Assembly (NCBI GenBank): GCA_013398295.1
Contig: VZSF01008745.1
Location: 248,001-312,000 of the forward strand
Origin: Chionis minor
Taxonomy: Eukaryota; Chordata; Aves; Charadriiformes; Chionididae
DNA: 64,000 nucleotides
Direction of reading: 5' to 3'
Within the stretch, counting starts at the first letter, position 1; each line of letters starts with the position of its first letter. Position numbers and translations under genes: made by a program. The notes under the pieces are model-generated. The model was not told the origin of the DNA. It ran no database searches and saw only the letters and a program-made list of their open reading frames with translations. This document shows, one piece after another, positions 1 to 13,780 of this stretch.

Positions 1-780
1 AGCCAAGGGCAGCCCGAAGTGTGGCCACTGTGTACAGGCACAATTCAGCCAGTCCCTGGGTAAGCCTGGGAGCCCAAGGGAGCACAGCACACCTTGTGGA
101 AAGGTGGAGCTTGGAGCAGGACAGGACTATGAACTTGAGGAGCAGCAAGGGAAGGTGAGCATGGCATGCAAAGACAAGGGAACTCGGGGAAGAGGGAGAG
201 GAGAGCGAGGGAGCACCACAGGGTGCCTTGAGGGGTCATGCTGATCAATTCCCGCCAAGAAGATTACAGCATCTTTGCCAGAGGAATCTACTGCCAAGGT
301 AGAGGAGGGATAAGAAAGGATAGCCCATGCCCGTGCCACCTGAGGAGCCATAACCCAAGGTCAGATCAACAGTCCTGCTTGGGGAAGGCAGGAGAAGGGG
401 CATCACCCTCCCACAGGGGAGTGCAATGCTCTGCACCAGGAGAAGCGAGCCTGTGGGCAGGGTGCCTGCAACATCAGTTATCAGGCTACCTCCGTATTTC
501 TCATCTCATCCCACCACTAAGTGCCCAGAGGTTGCGGCCAGGCTGGGAAGCCTCACCAGCTTGCTCAGGAGATACTCCAGGCCAGCCAGGTTGCTTCAGC
601 AGTGCAAGATGGGCACACAGAAGCCCTGCACAGCCACAACCAGCTCCGAGACATTCTCCTCATCTCCCCTGGCTCTCCCCCCTCACTTTCCACCATCTTC
701 TCAACAACCTGGGATATCCCAGCACCCATTACCTCAAATAGCAGGGTGAAGTTACAGAGATCTTCTTCCCCAGCTACCAC
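1..780. other. GC-richer unclassified block
   Basis: The first 780 bases are visibly richer in G and C than the AT-rich sequence that follows. Several overlapping open frames occur on both strands (for example 238-741 plus). None shows a domain or family I recognise, and no splice-flanked CNKSR2 exon is present. It may be an unrecognised old repeat that begins before the window. Confidence 0.45.
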
Positions 781-2659
781 CCAAGGAAAAGAAGATATTC
801 CTGAGCAAGATGAGACATATTTTAAAACATTCCAACTTTTCTTTGGCTTGCAGCAAGCACATCTGGATGACAATATTACAGTGGCCTGAAATGGAACTTT
901 TATTTTGAATTCTTATTCTAAGTTGCCAAGAAGTTCAACATTTTAAACTATTGAAAAGTTGTTCTTAAACCAATGACTTTTTTTTCCCAGATGAATCTAT
1001 TGTCCCCTTTATGGCAAGCTCCAAAAATTGGTAGCAATCTTCCCTTTTTCTGAAAGTAAGCATGATAATTCACTGTATCTTTTTTTACACAGCGGCACCC
1101 GTGACAGTATTCCCAAACTCCTGTGCTCATTCATGATTTCTGTGTGTACTGCCGTATGTTATGAGCCAGAAAAGAGCTTTGTAAAACATTAACATGAAGG
1201 CAGCTCAAATACGATTGGATGGACCTAAACTAAGTATTTTTAGGATGCTAAAAGATCCAGTCTGAAAAATCCAGCACATGTATCCCAATGAAACCATGGA
1301 ACAGCTGCATCATTTAAAAGCAGTTTGCAAATCTAATATACACTGAAACTACATCATCTAGAGGGTGGAATTACAGTCAAATGATAAATACAAGAACGTC
1401 CGTATTTTTACAGGCATATTCCTGTTCAAAGGGTCACCAGAGTCCCACGAAAGTTAATGAGACCTTTCCGCTTCCATGAAGAGAAAACTTTTTTTCTCCA
1501 GTTACAGTAATTCATTCCTGACTTGCAGATTTGTGAAAGGAAAAAAATAGTAATATCTTTAGACTTCTGAAGGAAAAGTCGTATTTTCCTGCTAAATACA
1601 AACTGCGAAGCCATCTGCTACTTTCTTGCTAAGCAAATACGCTCAATCCACTCTAGTGTGTCATTTTTAAAAGTTACTGGAATGAAGAGATAGTCAAAAT
1701 TCTTACCCTTTCAATGTTGCCTGTTATAAGTGGAATGCAGCCAGAACACTTTGACTTATCAAACATTTCAAGCCTCAAGCTTTACTCATTTTTGAGATTA
1801 AAAAATAGGATTTCTAGGAGGAAAGTGTATTCACCTTAAGAAATGTGCAGTTTTTTAAGAGCTTCCATATCTATCACCAATCTTGAATTTTATAAATAAA
1901 AATTAGTGCATAAGGAAAAAACCAACAACCACAACACTGCACTTCAGATCACTGTCTATCAAACCTAGCACACCGTTAAGCAAGTCAGAATCTGACAAGA
2001 AACTATCTGGCATCATACTGCTAAATTAACAGATTGATTTCCATGAACGCTGGCCAGAAATGAGGATGGTCAGCTGGCAGGCCTCTGAAACAAGTATGTT
2101 AGCAGCAAGCATCTCCTTCCCTTCCCCCAGCCGCAGATGCCTGAAAAGGCTAAAAAACAATGGAAGGCCAGAGGTCTTCCGCCTCCAGAAAACATTACTG
2201 GGTGAGGAAACCACAGAAGGATGTTTACAACATGGACTACCACAGAGATGAAATCTGTATCTGTACGCGGTAGGAGAAGCAGTGTCAGGAGAGTAGCAGA
2301 TGCCTTTCAGGGATTTATGCAGCTTCTTAGGCCAGCATGATAATGAACGTCCATGCTTACATAACAGTTTTGTCCCAACGAGGAGAGGTTAGTAATATTG
2401 TGATTGCATATGCTGCAATTCTAATTAAAGAGTATCTTAGCTGTGCTATTTAAATAAACACAGTTTTAATCCAGTGTTAAAGAAGTCAGTTCTGTGCATC
2501 CTTAGAACGTCACTGTATTGTTGTCCAGAGTCACAACAGTTTGTATATGAAGTACATTGAAGAAAATCACATCTTTTACTTGAGCAAAACCTGATGCTTC
2601 ATTAAAACTTCTGCTTACTACCACTAAACAATGAAATACGTAAATTTTATATTCATTTT

Positions 2660-2765
2660 GGCTAGATAAACTAAAGCTCACAATTAAGAGGCTTTCCCAA
2701 GAACAAACTACGTTAGGACCCGAACTGACAGCTGAATACAGAAGTCACTGCCTCTCATTAAGCTG
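2660..2765 (-). mobile_element. Possible very degraded MIR-like relic
   Basis: The plus strand has AAACTAAAGCTCACAATTAA, then GAGGCTTTCCCAAGAAC and TTAGGACCCGAACTG. These keep the order of the antisense MIR pattern (aaactgaggcacag, then cttgcccaaggtcaca, then a 'gaactgg'-like portion) but with low identity. It is at the limit of what the eye can support. Confidence 0.22.
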
Positions 2766-4303
2766 TTCTAATCACATTTCTGCATCAGAAAATTTATCTG
2801 ATCTGAACCATAACTTCTGACTGATTTTATTACCTTGCTCTTTTTAGGTATTTGCACAGCTCAGTTCCACCATAATTCAACAAACTTCACAAATGTTAGT
2901 AACATAACTACAGAGCACCACACTAATGGAGACAAGCATCTGTTTTACCCATGGGGGAACTAAAAGTTGAATTATCCAGGAACACAGAATCAGTTCTATA
3001 TTGAAGATTGGACACTGTTTAACAACAATGCTTACCTTTCACTTTTCACTGATACAATCAACCTTCAGTTCAGAGCTACCTCACTGTTTTGCTTTTGAGT
3101 CATTGCTAGCAACATCCTAGAACAAATAAACGAGTATATTTGTTGGGAACAGCAAAGATTCCAACTTCATGGCCTTGATTATATCCTATTTTACAGATCC
3201 TATTTCACTGACTAGGTACAATTTTTGAGGAAAAAGGGTGTCATTTCCCTATTTCAGAGTACGGCTCTAAAGAATGGAGTTGATTTCAGTTCGCTCGGTT
3301 TTGGTGTACCTCTGAAATTTGAAGCATCTTCCCCACAGTGACTGGCTGCCTCCAGCGGGATGACTGTAAGTCATTGCTCTCTTCAACCAGGAGTACAGAT
3401 AACCAGAATAGACAGGTACTGGCAATTTGGAGGGTTTTCACCCAGCCTTCCATCCACTTGTGGAACGTTTAGCTCAGCATTACCAGTCTTTCAAACCCTA
3501 GAGGGGTGTCTCAAGCACCAAGATGTGCATAATTTCAGGTTAAAGGCCTTCCCCGAAGGCAAAGCACTGTGCTGATGGAAATACATGACTATGAAAGCCC
3601 GGTCACACAACAGGCACGAAACCACCAGGTCCCTGTGTTGCGATCAGGGAAACGAGGGTTCTGGTCCCAATTCCCAGTGACCACTTTTTAGTGGAACACA
3701 GATGCATGACAAACTATACACATAGTGCAGGGAATGGGCTTTGAAAGCCACATTGTGATGAGCAGGCCCTACCCTGTTCTTCAGCAAGGGCACAGACATT
3801 AAACTATTATGAACAGTGCTGGCGCTGCCACTGGTCTCCTCACCCGGCCTCATTTTCAGGAGCTTCCAGGGAACGTATGGAGAGCCCAGGTGCCTACCTC
3901 CGCTTCAGCAGGGCTCATGGTGAGGGACAGACCTCCACTGCCTGAGAACGGACATTTTAGCATCCCTGGGTGGCCACAGGTAAGCGCTAAAGGAACTTTA
4001 AGGATGAGCAGGGAAGTGCTGACAAATATCTAAGCGTGTGCAGAGTTGGTGGTACAAGCCAAAGGCAGGACTTAGGCAGACTGGATTGCACCCCAGTTTC
4101 TCACAGATTAAGCTGCAGTATGGATGTGGGTGGCCTCATCCTTCCTGCGGGGAAGGGAACAGCCAAGTTCTCCACACTTCACAGGCAGAAGGAACGTGCT
4201 CCTCGGGAGTGACCCTGCAGCATTAACCCCCCACAGCCTTGTTTGCCTTGCAGTAACCCATTGGTGCTGCTGTGTCTTACATCCCACAGCGGGAATTCAA
4301 GGC

Positions 4304-4318
4304 GTGTGTGTGTGTGTG
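4304..4318 (+). repeat. (GT)n microsatellite with adjacent alternating purine-pyrimidine tract
   Basis: Seven GT units plus one G are followed about 60 bases later by a 4378-4415 stretch rich in ATGTATATA, ACATGCATAC and ACACATATG steps. It is short and unremarkable, useful mainly as a polymorphic marker. Confidence 0.85.
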
Positions 4319-7300
4319 CACATTGCATATTCTCATATTTAAATTCCCGAAATGGTTGTCCTAGAATTAAAATAATACATGTATATAAACATACATGCAT
4401 ACACACATATGTAAATAATTTGTTTCAGATTAAATTTAAATTATCATAAATTAATATTTTAGAAGGATTCCAGTGAGTCTGTAATTTCAACAGTCTTTGA
4501 CCACCCCCTTTTTCAGTGTGTAAATAAAGTCCCTAAGATCCCCAGATGCCCTCCAGCTAAATAGTGCTGCTATCCTTGAAACAGATGTTTCTTGAGACTG
4601 AATTCATATAGAGAATATAAACAGGTGTACAAAGAAATTGTAAAAAAAGATATTCTTAAAAGTCACTAATAACCAAGCAAACTGAAAAAATATAATATCA
4701 AAAAGACTTTAATTAAGCTGAAAACTTAGGCAGCATCACTTAATTAAAGGAAGGAGAGGGATAAGGAGTTAAAAGAAATTGTCATAATAAAGTTGTAATT
4801 ATTTAGCCATGAGAGTTCTCTCCTTTTTTGTTCCATTTTACTGCTATTAAAATAATTACCTGTGGACTATGCACTGCATTCAAGCCGCTGAGGTGTTCTA
4901 AGCCAGTACTGAGGGGTTTTTAATAAAAATTTACATATTAGGAGTACGTTTACTCAAATCAGGTGTAGAAGTTCCCTGCTTTAATTTTTGCTCCCTCGTG
5001 ACACAGCATTAACTTGCTTTTCTTACTGTTTTGATCTACTTCTACAACAACTATCACTGTCTTACACTTCCTCACAATTATCTCCTAAATTCATCAGGAA
5101 AAGATAATGAATTATACAACACAAGATCAGGCTGGAACCTGAAAATCAGCTGTGTAAGTTACACAGCTGCTACCTGCATAAAGCACATGGGTATTAAGAA
5201 CTACTGAATCCTAACTCATACGTGGTCCAGGCCGTGCACAATTGTAGTATCAGCCAATTAATTTGTACAACTTTGAAGACAGCTCTCCTTACCTTTCATC
5301 TCCCTCTCTACAGTGTACTTCAATTTTCAGCAATTTCAGTTAAAAGGAAGATTATTAGCAGCAGAATAATACCTGCCTTTCTTTTCAAATACATATACAT
5401 GAACTTATACTAACAGCAAGTCTTTTAACCTATTCTTATGAGACAAAAAGAGTAATATGATCTGTATTCTGTTTTATAGGCATCAACGTAGTTAACAATA
5501 GCAACTCCAGTTCCACTTGTTATCTGCTACTTTGGCATAAAATGTATGCTCTAATCATATACTTCACAAATCAGAGACTAAGAAATTTTGAAAGAATTAT
5601 TTTAACTGCAGAATTTACAGTATTCTCACTACAGAGAATATACTGTTAACACTGTCATTTAAATTGCCTGCAAATACAAATTGTACCAAGATTAGTAGTC
5701 AGTAGCAACTACAATGAGAGTATGAAAATATTTTTTATCGGTAATATATGCAAAAGGTTTTTGGCAGCACATTGTCTTTCGATATTTCTGTTGGAAGTAT
5801 TAATACCATTTACAGAACCTCTTAGAGGACTTCTTTTTTCTCTATAGAAGCACTACCATATGGGAAAAAAAAGCAAACCATATAACAACCATACAGAATA
5901 AATAAACTAGAATACATCATCTCCCAGTATGTTCTGTGCATAAAGATGAATTTAACAACCAGGTCACAAGAATACTCCACAGAATACTGCAGCAATTTTT
6001 AGCAGATACATCCTTGGGACTATGGTCATAAGTATAGCTTGTATGAAAATACTCAATTTGACTATGGACTCAGTAACTTGGCTATCACCAGTGGTGAAAC
6101 TACGAAGGCTCACCAACAACATCCACAGGAAAAGTCAACTGGTACCGCAGTAGAATTCTTACTACAATTATACTGGTTCTAAAGGACATTGGTGCCTTCA
6201 AAATCAGCCCAGGTGTGTATTCCCAAACTGTAGTCAGTGCTGTACAGAGCAGTCTGTGTCATCAATTAAAAAAGAACTTTTTTTTTCCCCCCAAAGAAAA
6301 ATAGTGAAGAACTCAATACTCTGCTGAATGGTTATTCATGTATGTTCATCTAATCACGAGTAAACTACCAGGGCTCAATGATAACAGAGTTGTCCATTCT
6401 GGGGTACAGCCAGGACATAAAAAAACAAAATCTGTCTTTTTGACTGAGCCATGGGACACAGCAAATGGCAACAGGTGACCAAGACCACAATCAGCTGTCA
6501 GGGAATACTTCTGGAAATACAGTGTATGGGCAGTGAACCCACATCCCAGTCATACAAGAGGATGAGCATCTCCTGTTGTACCAGTTTCTTCTATTACTTC
6601 CTGAAAGGCCCCCTATAGTCATCTGAACCTCTCTGTGCTTGACTGCTACACAGCTCCATCAACAGCATACCAATCCCACAGAGGAGGCTTAACGTGCCCA
6701 GCATATAGTCTCCCAGTACTGCAGTGCACCGTAACTCTACAGCAGAGGGTCAGGATCAGGTGCTGTGGAGCACAGATCTCGGAGCTCACCAAAAGCGGGA
6801 CGGCGGTCACCAGGACCAAACCTGCTGCTCACAAAGCCTGAGGGAGTAAGGAGCAGTTTCTACAACCACTTGTGACTTATAAGTGACCCCGCTGGTGTTC
6901 CTTTTCCATTTTGGGGCACAGTCAACCAGGTTTAATGCCTCCAGCTAAGCCAAGCAGGTTGACTTTACAGTAAGGTAGAAGCACTCACATAGTCACACTA
7001 TCTTATCGTCTAGGAGACACGTAGCTGCTGAAAGCCAGCACAGCGTGGCTCTCTGCTGCAACCGAACTTATTCCACTGGCTGGTGATTCCGGTGCGTAGT
7101 TAAGCATGAAAGTTTCACGCGGAATGGACAAAGGGACATTATTTAAAGTTTGGCAGAAACATGAAGTAGCGTGGGCTAGCCAAGCTTACGCTGCTGCCTA
7201 ACACAGATGTGACAATGCCTTGTTTCCTAGCTCATCTGTCGTGCCAGAGTTAAAAGTGTGAGTGGATGCCCACACTGACACGGCATGCTATTTACATAAA

Positions 7301-10300
7301 AATGAGGCTGTACTCATCAAAGGGGTGTGTGTCTCACACATCAGCTCTGCACAAGCCCCTCACTGGCCATACAATGGAAAACAGATTCACTGGACAAGAG
7401 TGTACCGCATTTGTGCCGCAGAACCGGCAGGAAAGTCCTTGCCCATACAAACTCCACCAATCTGAAAACAAGCGTGGGGCAGTTCTCAAAGCACAGATAC
7501 TTCACCCATGGAGCTGCTGCCAATGACCTCCAGTAATTTTATTTTCCCAAATACTTACTTAATTTGAAAACTATTTGTGGAAAAGTAAAAAGAACTGTAC
7601 ATACACACATGCGCACACTTTCCTAACTCCTTAAAAGACTACCTCCTACCTCCTCTTCAGAGTACCTGAGAATCCTTTCTCCCTGGAGAAAATTCTTAGA
7701 AAGCACAACATAATTCATCTGCATTTGTCAAATTTGTCAAGTTGTTTCTCTTTTTCATTTATACTCATGTAAAAACATTTGCACTCACCATGGGGAAACA
7801 AAAGATCATCTTCCCTCACACATTTCATTTCTGCAATAGCACATTTCCCTGACATGTGGGATATAAAATAATGCATTTCTGTGTGTATTTGCACATCTAT
7901 GTAGAAAAGAGAACATAAGTAACACCATATAATCTTAACACAAATTCTATGTTAAAGAGAATTGCAAATTCACAAAAGATTTTTTCCGTTTGAGAGGAGC
8001 ATGACAATTTAGTTCCTTTATCACAGTTACACAATACTTATGAAGACTGTAAAAAAAGAAAAAAAGAATTAAAGTGAAATTTTGATAGGGAATTTAGAGG
8101 ACAAACTACATTTGCTAAAATCAAAGTATGGCCCTCAAATCCTGACAAACTACAGAGAGTTCAGGACAGAGCCCTGCAGAAAACTACGTTACTTCCATAA
8201 AGACTTCCATTAACACTTCTGAGTACATCTAAAAAGGTTTTAGATGTAAATCCCACCTATCTTTAAAATTAAATATTTGTGTTAACATTTACCAAGCCAT
8301 TATAAACAGAGAAAGCCCAAGGATTTGGAAAGGATTAAAAGCATGATTTGGGAGCTATTACTCTATCTCCTCTTCCATAAAAGCACATTCCTGTCAGCAA
8401 CAGAAGGAGCTGAGCACAAGGCATATTTCTTTTGAACTTTTGCTATCTTGATGCCCTGTTTTGTTGTTCAAATCAAGCATCATAAAAGCATAAAAATATT
8501 ATTTTAAATGAAAGATGTTGTTAGCAGAGGTTGTTGTATAAGGTGTCAAACATCTAATGTCAAAATTTTAGACTGACACTGCTGTCTCCTCCCTTATATT
8601 CTCCCAGCCCACTTCCCCACTGAGTCTCTTTAGAAACACTGTTTCCTTGAAAGCCAAGTTAATAAGGCCTTAAATTAAACACCTGTGTTCAAAAAAACCC
8701 TAGTTTCGATCTGAAATCCTGCTAAACAGTACAGAAAAACTGGATAAACAGAAATATTTGGAACGCCATTTTTCTACTTCCAGGTATTTTGTTTTTCCCA
8801 AAATAAGACGTCTACTGTAAACTCCATTTTGGATGCATACACTCCAGAGACTCTTATGCACCCCAAGATCAGCATTTCCTATCATCTGGAATTTGCCAGC
8901 TGCCCACAAACCCTGAGAAGCTGTATGGAAGTTGAAGTTTTCTCACTAATTGTACAGTGAATCTTAAAAACCTGTTCCTTACTTTTTCTAAGCAAAGAAT
9001 AAGTTACCATAAGTATCCAGAAAGGTATCATACCCTTAGGTGTTTACCCTTGCAGAAAAGCAAGATAGATCTAGTACATGTATCCATAAATTTCAGAGGA
9101 ATTTTAGCAAAATCTCCTCAAAGTTTTTGTACTGTAAATACAAAAACAATTCCAGCAACCCACTTCTGTGGACTTGGCTTGGCCCACAAGAGCCCACACC
9201 AGTTCCCACAGTAAGGAACATGCCATATAAATGCTAGGTGTTACCTACATAGTACATGATTCCAAAAAATCCAATTTCAATGGTAACTTATAGGTGTTAA
9301 AGACATTAAGCATATCAGCTTCTACATGAAACAGATCGATAACTGACCATATTCACCTATTTTGCCAAATTACTTTGCCATATTTTTTCTGTCATCTGTA
9401 TTTACATTTTTTCTGACGAGTTTTAGCCAACAAACATAAATTTTGGGAATCCAGATGTCTATCACATGTCATATCATAGTTGTATTAAATCCGTAAGTCA
9501 CATCATACTTGTATTAGAAATATATGCAATGTGCCAAAAATGCCTCTAAAATAAAGAAACTAGGCACAGGAGATTATAAAAGAACAGTCTGTTCTTCAAG
9601 AATCCTACACCATTCTGAGTCTATACCTCCCTGTTTTTATGCTTGGAGTATTTTCTCGACAGCTTTATCACTGATGCAACCAAAACCAGCACTGTGAACA
9701 GTAATAATTCATGTAAGCAATAATATGATTTCCTGCACTTTCAGTTGGTTAAAAGGAGGACGATCTTGAGGCAAAATACACTCTTGAATTAAACATGGGC
9801 AGAAACATGAGTACTGCAGTCCGGTGCAAATTCTGAATCGCCTGAATGACTTTTTTTTTTGTTTACATTGGAAATAGTTTAGACAGACAGGCTTTTAGAG
9901 GAGATTAAGGATGGAATTTACAGGGAACTTTAAGGGAAGACAATGCCTAAATCCTTCGAATTTTAATTAGGGAGTCATGCCTCTTAGTTACAGAGCTATT
10001 TAAGAAAAATTCTATTCTGTAAGGCAAAACTAATACAGAAGACTCATATAGTTATCTAACCTCAATAAACCGCAATTTATAGGACAATTTTCTGAACATT
10101 AGCTTTTCACTGACTTTAGGCTTAATCTTATTATTTTTTTATTTTAAAAATTCAGAAGATATTTACATTGCAGACATCCTGTCAGCAACAAGTGGAATAC
10201 ATCCTGTTATGTATGTTTTTTATCAACATAGCAACAGATCAGGGTAATCACTTGAAATCCTTTGAATTCAGTGCCAAACAAAATACTATGAAAATTAAGC

Positions 10301-12946
10301 AACGCTACAAGCAAACAGAGGATATCAATACAGAATTTAAAACTATTTGACATCCAGTATTAGGACATATATAATAGAAATCAATATAAGTCACTTAACT
10401 GTTCTCCTACTTTGTCATGCTGCTTATTAAAAAGCCAGTGGGCTTTCTGAAATAACAGACTTTTCATTATTATTAAAATGTGATTCTAGTAAAAAGTGTT
10501 AGCAAGCAAGTTGGATCTTTGAAATAATTGTGTGGAATTTCTCCTCCCATACTTATATTCATTCTTTGAAATATATAGTAGTGAAAGCTAGGTATTAACT
10601 TCATTTTGACAAATAGAATACACTGAAAAACTGAAGAAAATACAGACAAAAAGTTTTAACTCTAAAATAAATTTAAACTTAGATTATTTTTTTTTTAGAT
10701 TTTGATTCTCCAATTACAAGACATCATCTAAATAACAGTTACATGTGAGCAGTATTTCCCTACAGTTTTAAAGAGATTTAAAAAATTTAGTCAGAGTTAT
10801 TATTTCTATAGTTGATACGACTAATAATGTATGATAAGTTAACAAGGAGCAAGTTGAAAAACAGATCCTGTATTTTCAACTGCTGAGCACGATATGAAGT
10901 GTGAAAAAATTAAATAAAAAGCAAAGATAAAATGTAGTATCTTCAGAATTCTTTATCTCCGAACTAAAAATCACGTAAGAATACCTCTTCTTCCCAGCAA
11001 AACAGATTGCTACAACTGGACAGTAAATTCCATATGACAAAGGACAGAATAAAAAAAGGACTGATTTAGACTCTTGCCAAAAGAAATAAAAAGATTTAAA
11101 AAATGTTGTGATGCCTATAGAAAAGACTGAATATTTGAGCTCTATAAATTGGAAAGTGAATGAAGTTCACCTTTGTAAAGGTAATATTCCTAAGAGAATG
11201 TCAGCTGATTCTCACTGTGGAAAGGTGACAGTAAAATACAAGGAAGTTATTTGTACACAAAATCAAATATGCCAATTATTTTAATTATATTGTTGTTACA
11301 ACAAAGCAAGAAGATAGGTAAATGTGTGATTTAGTCTATTATTATACACATCCTCTACATCAAATGTTACTGCTGAAAAATTAAATGAAGTTTGTCTTAG
11401 TTCCCTACAGTCCTTTTTCCTAGAATTACAGTCAACTCTTTCCTGTACATCTCAAAATACCTGGCTTTACTGACTCAAAAGCCAAAACACCCAAATCCTA
11501 CATTCAAAATTTCATCCAACTAGGTAAGAAAGCTCATCTTAAGGCTTGTCAAAGTATTTTTAATATTAGTGTTAGGAGTAAGAATCTGATCTTTCCATCA
11601 AACAAATGCAGTATAGATGTGCCAAGAAAACCAGAATAAATACCTATTCGATGGGAAATTTTCAAGTTGATGAGGCAACTGTGGTATACAGCACCATCAG
11701 AATTAGCAAGCATAAGGACTGAATGCTTGTTAATGTGCTTCCTCAGATGTGTATACATTTTGATAGCCAAAATAATAATGTTCTAAGATGTTTTTTCATA
11801 TTAAACTGATGTCATAAGCTTTCTTAGTGCAGAAAAATAAAGAAATTAGTCATCACCTGTACTTGTAAGTAATCCCGGGATACAATACTTATGAATAATC
11901 TATATGGCCAAAAAAAAAGTATTAAAATTCACCCTGATCTGTTTAGATTTATCAGATTACATTGCATAGCTCAAAAGATAGCTTCCCATCAGTTAAGTTC
12001 CACAAATCTACAGTATATTTAAAATGAAGCTTAGCTGGAGGGTATACTGAAATATTACACTAATTTGTGCAGAGGAGCTGACATGATGTACAATGGCCCT
12101 AAAGCTAGAATTGGAACCCCATGGGGAATGACGAAACACAGTTTTAACAAATGACCTCTGTATTAATAATGGCGAACTACGATATTTTTTTGTCAGTTAA
12201 ATTGCTTGCAAGGACACTTGTAATTAATACCATATATTGTCTTTCACTACTCTTAAGAAACCTCATACTTTGGAAAAAGAATAGCTGCTTTCTATACTGA
12301 CAGTCTGCACTTTTCTGTTAACAGGCCTTACCTTAGAAAAGGTAATTTTATTATAACAGTTCACCATTCCTAAATAAAATCACCAGGAACTAACGTGCAT
12401 CTGTTCACATGAAGAGCCATTTGCATGGTATTAGTTTTCTTGCCTATCATATCTGAAAGACTTTTTTCATCTTAACTTTCCAAGTTTAAAAATCCGTATT
12501 TAAACTAAGCTAAACACCCTAGGCACACTATGAGAATTTTATGTGCTTTGTTCTCAAAACTCATGTTCTACACATTCCAGTAGATTTGGAAAGCAGTAAG
12601 TTTTCCAGCTTTGAGGAGTAATCTTGCTCTTAAACCCACAAGGGCACAACAGTTCCAATTCCCTGTATCCCTTTGACCCAAACTTTCCCTTAAACTAAAA
12701 CCGTTTATTAATATAGCATGGGTAAGCAGAAAACACCCTAACTTATCTCCTGAGCCACTGCTATTTAGCCTAACTCGATACCTCCAGTGATACTCAGAGG
12801 ATCAGGGCTTAACTTATGAACTTGAGAACGGCGTGGTTTGAAAAGAGAAAAGGAAAATTTAGATGTTAGAATAAATAATGATCTATAAAAACACATTTTT
12901 CTAGACAGTTCTTTTCTACACATGCTGATGTGCCATGACAACTCTA

Positions 12947-13054
<108 letters not shown>

Positions 13055-13684
13055 TTAAAATAAAAGAGATGATAAAGAATACAGTTCTTACTGGTCATCA
13101 TCTCTCTTTCAGCAGTATGATTGCTAAGCAATGTAAATCAGGTTAGATTGATAATTACATTCCACTGTGAAATAAAGAATTAAAGAAATACTTAATAAAT
13201 CAATTCATTGTTGTTGAATAATCTGTACTACAGTACACAATACAATCAAATGTTAAGAAAGGTATGAATTTTTTTTTATTTTTTTATTAAACGATAACCA
13301 AGTCCCAAGGATTTCTTTTTAATTTCACGCTGACAAGAGTGCTTTAATCTGCCTGACATCTCTTAAACCTTGAAAGCCAATCTTTGGCTGAATGTTGAAC
13401 CTATCAAGACTAATTGGCAATACCCTATAAACAAATTTCACACGCTGCCTTTTTGTTCTATAATGTTTCAATATGTTGCAAAGAACTTCAGTAAATTACT
13501 GTTCTTCAAAGAGTACACACGGAGAGAGTATTAAGTTAGATAACAGCTAGAAAGATGATGCAAGATTCTTGGTAACTTAGTTTCTGGGTTGTCATTAGGG
13601 TGAAAAAAATGCAACCAGCATCAAAATCCTACAACGATCACACTTTCAAAAAGCAAAGTAGTTTTGTTCTTTGGGTTTGCCTCA

Positions 13685-13780
13685 AAAAAGACAACAACAA
13701 AAAATCCCAAGCAAAAAAACCCCCACAACACAAAACTCACTATCCTTCCCCCATAAAGCGCCACCCCCCCAAAACCTTTC
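13685..13780 (+). repeat. A/C-rich low-complexity stretch
   Basis: ACAACAACAAAAAATCCCAA, CCCCCACAACACAAAAC and GCCACCCCCCC show strong A/C bias. The bias creates the lysine/proline-rich open frame at 13600-13887, which I do not call as a gene. Confidence 0.7.

Noticed and set aside
15..60. KCGHC-like translation at the window start, considered as a retroviral gag zinc knuckle
   Set aside because: Cys/His spacing does not fit CX2CX4HX4C, and there is no neighbouring retroviral sequence or LTR.
238..741. 167-codon plus-strand open frame at the GC-rich start
   Set aside because: Overlapping open frames in other phases and on the other strand, no recognised domain, and Pro/Ser/His-rich composition explained by GC content. 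Not called as a gene.
948..1130. Minus-strand frame with CHGCRC and further Cys/His, suggesting a zinc finger
   Set aside because: Spacing does not match a known finger, the frame is only 60 codons, and there is no repeat of the unit or splice support.
3630..3690. TCTGGTCCCAATTCCCAGTG, resembling an ancient SINE segment
   Set aside because: Too short, and the flanks do not continue the family pattern.
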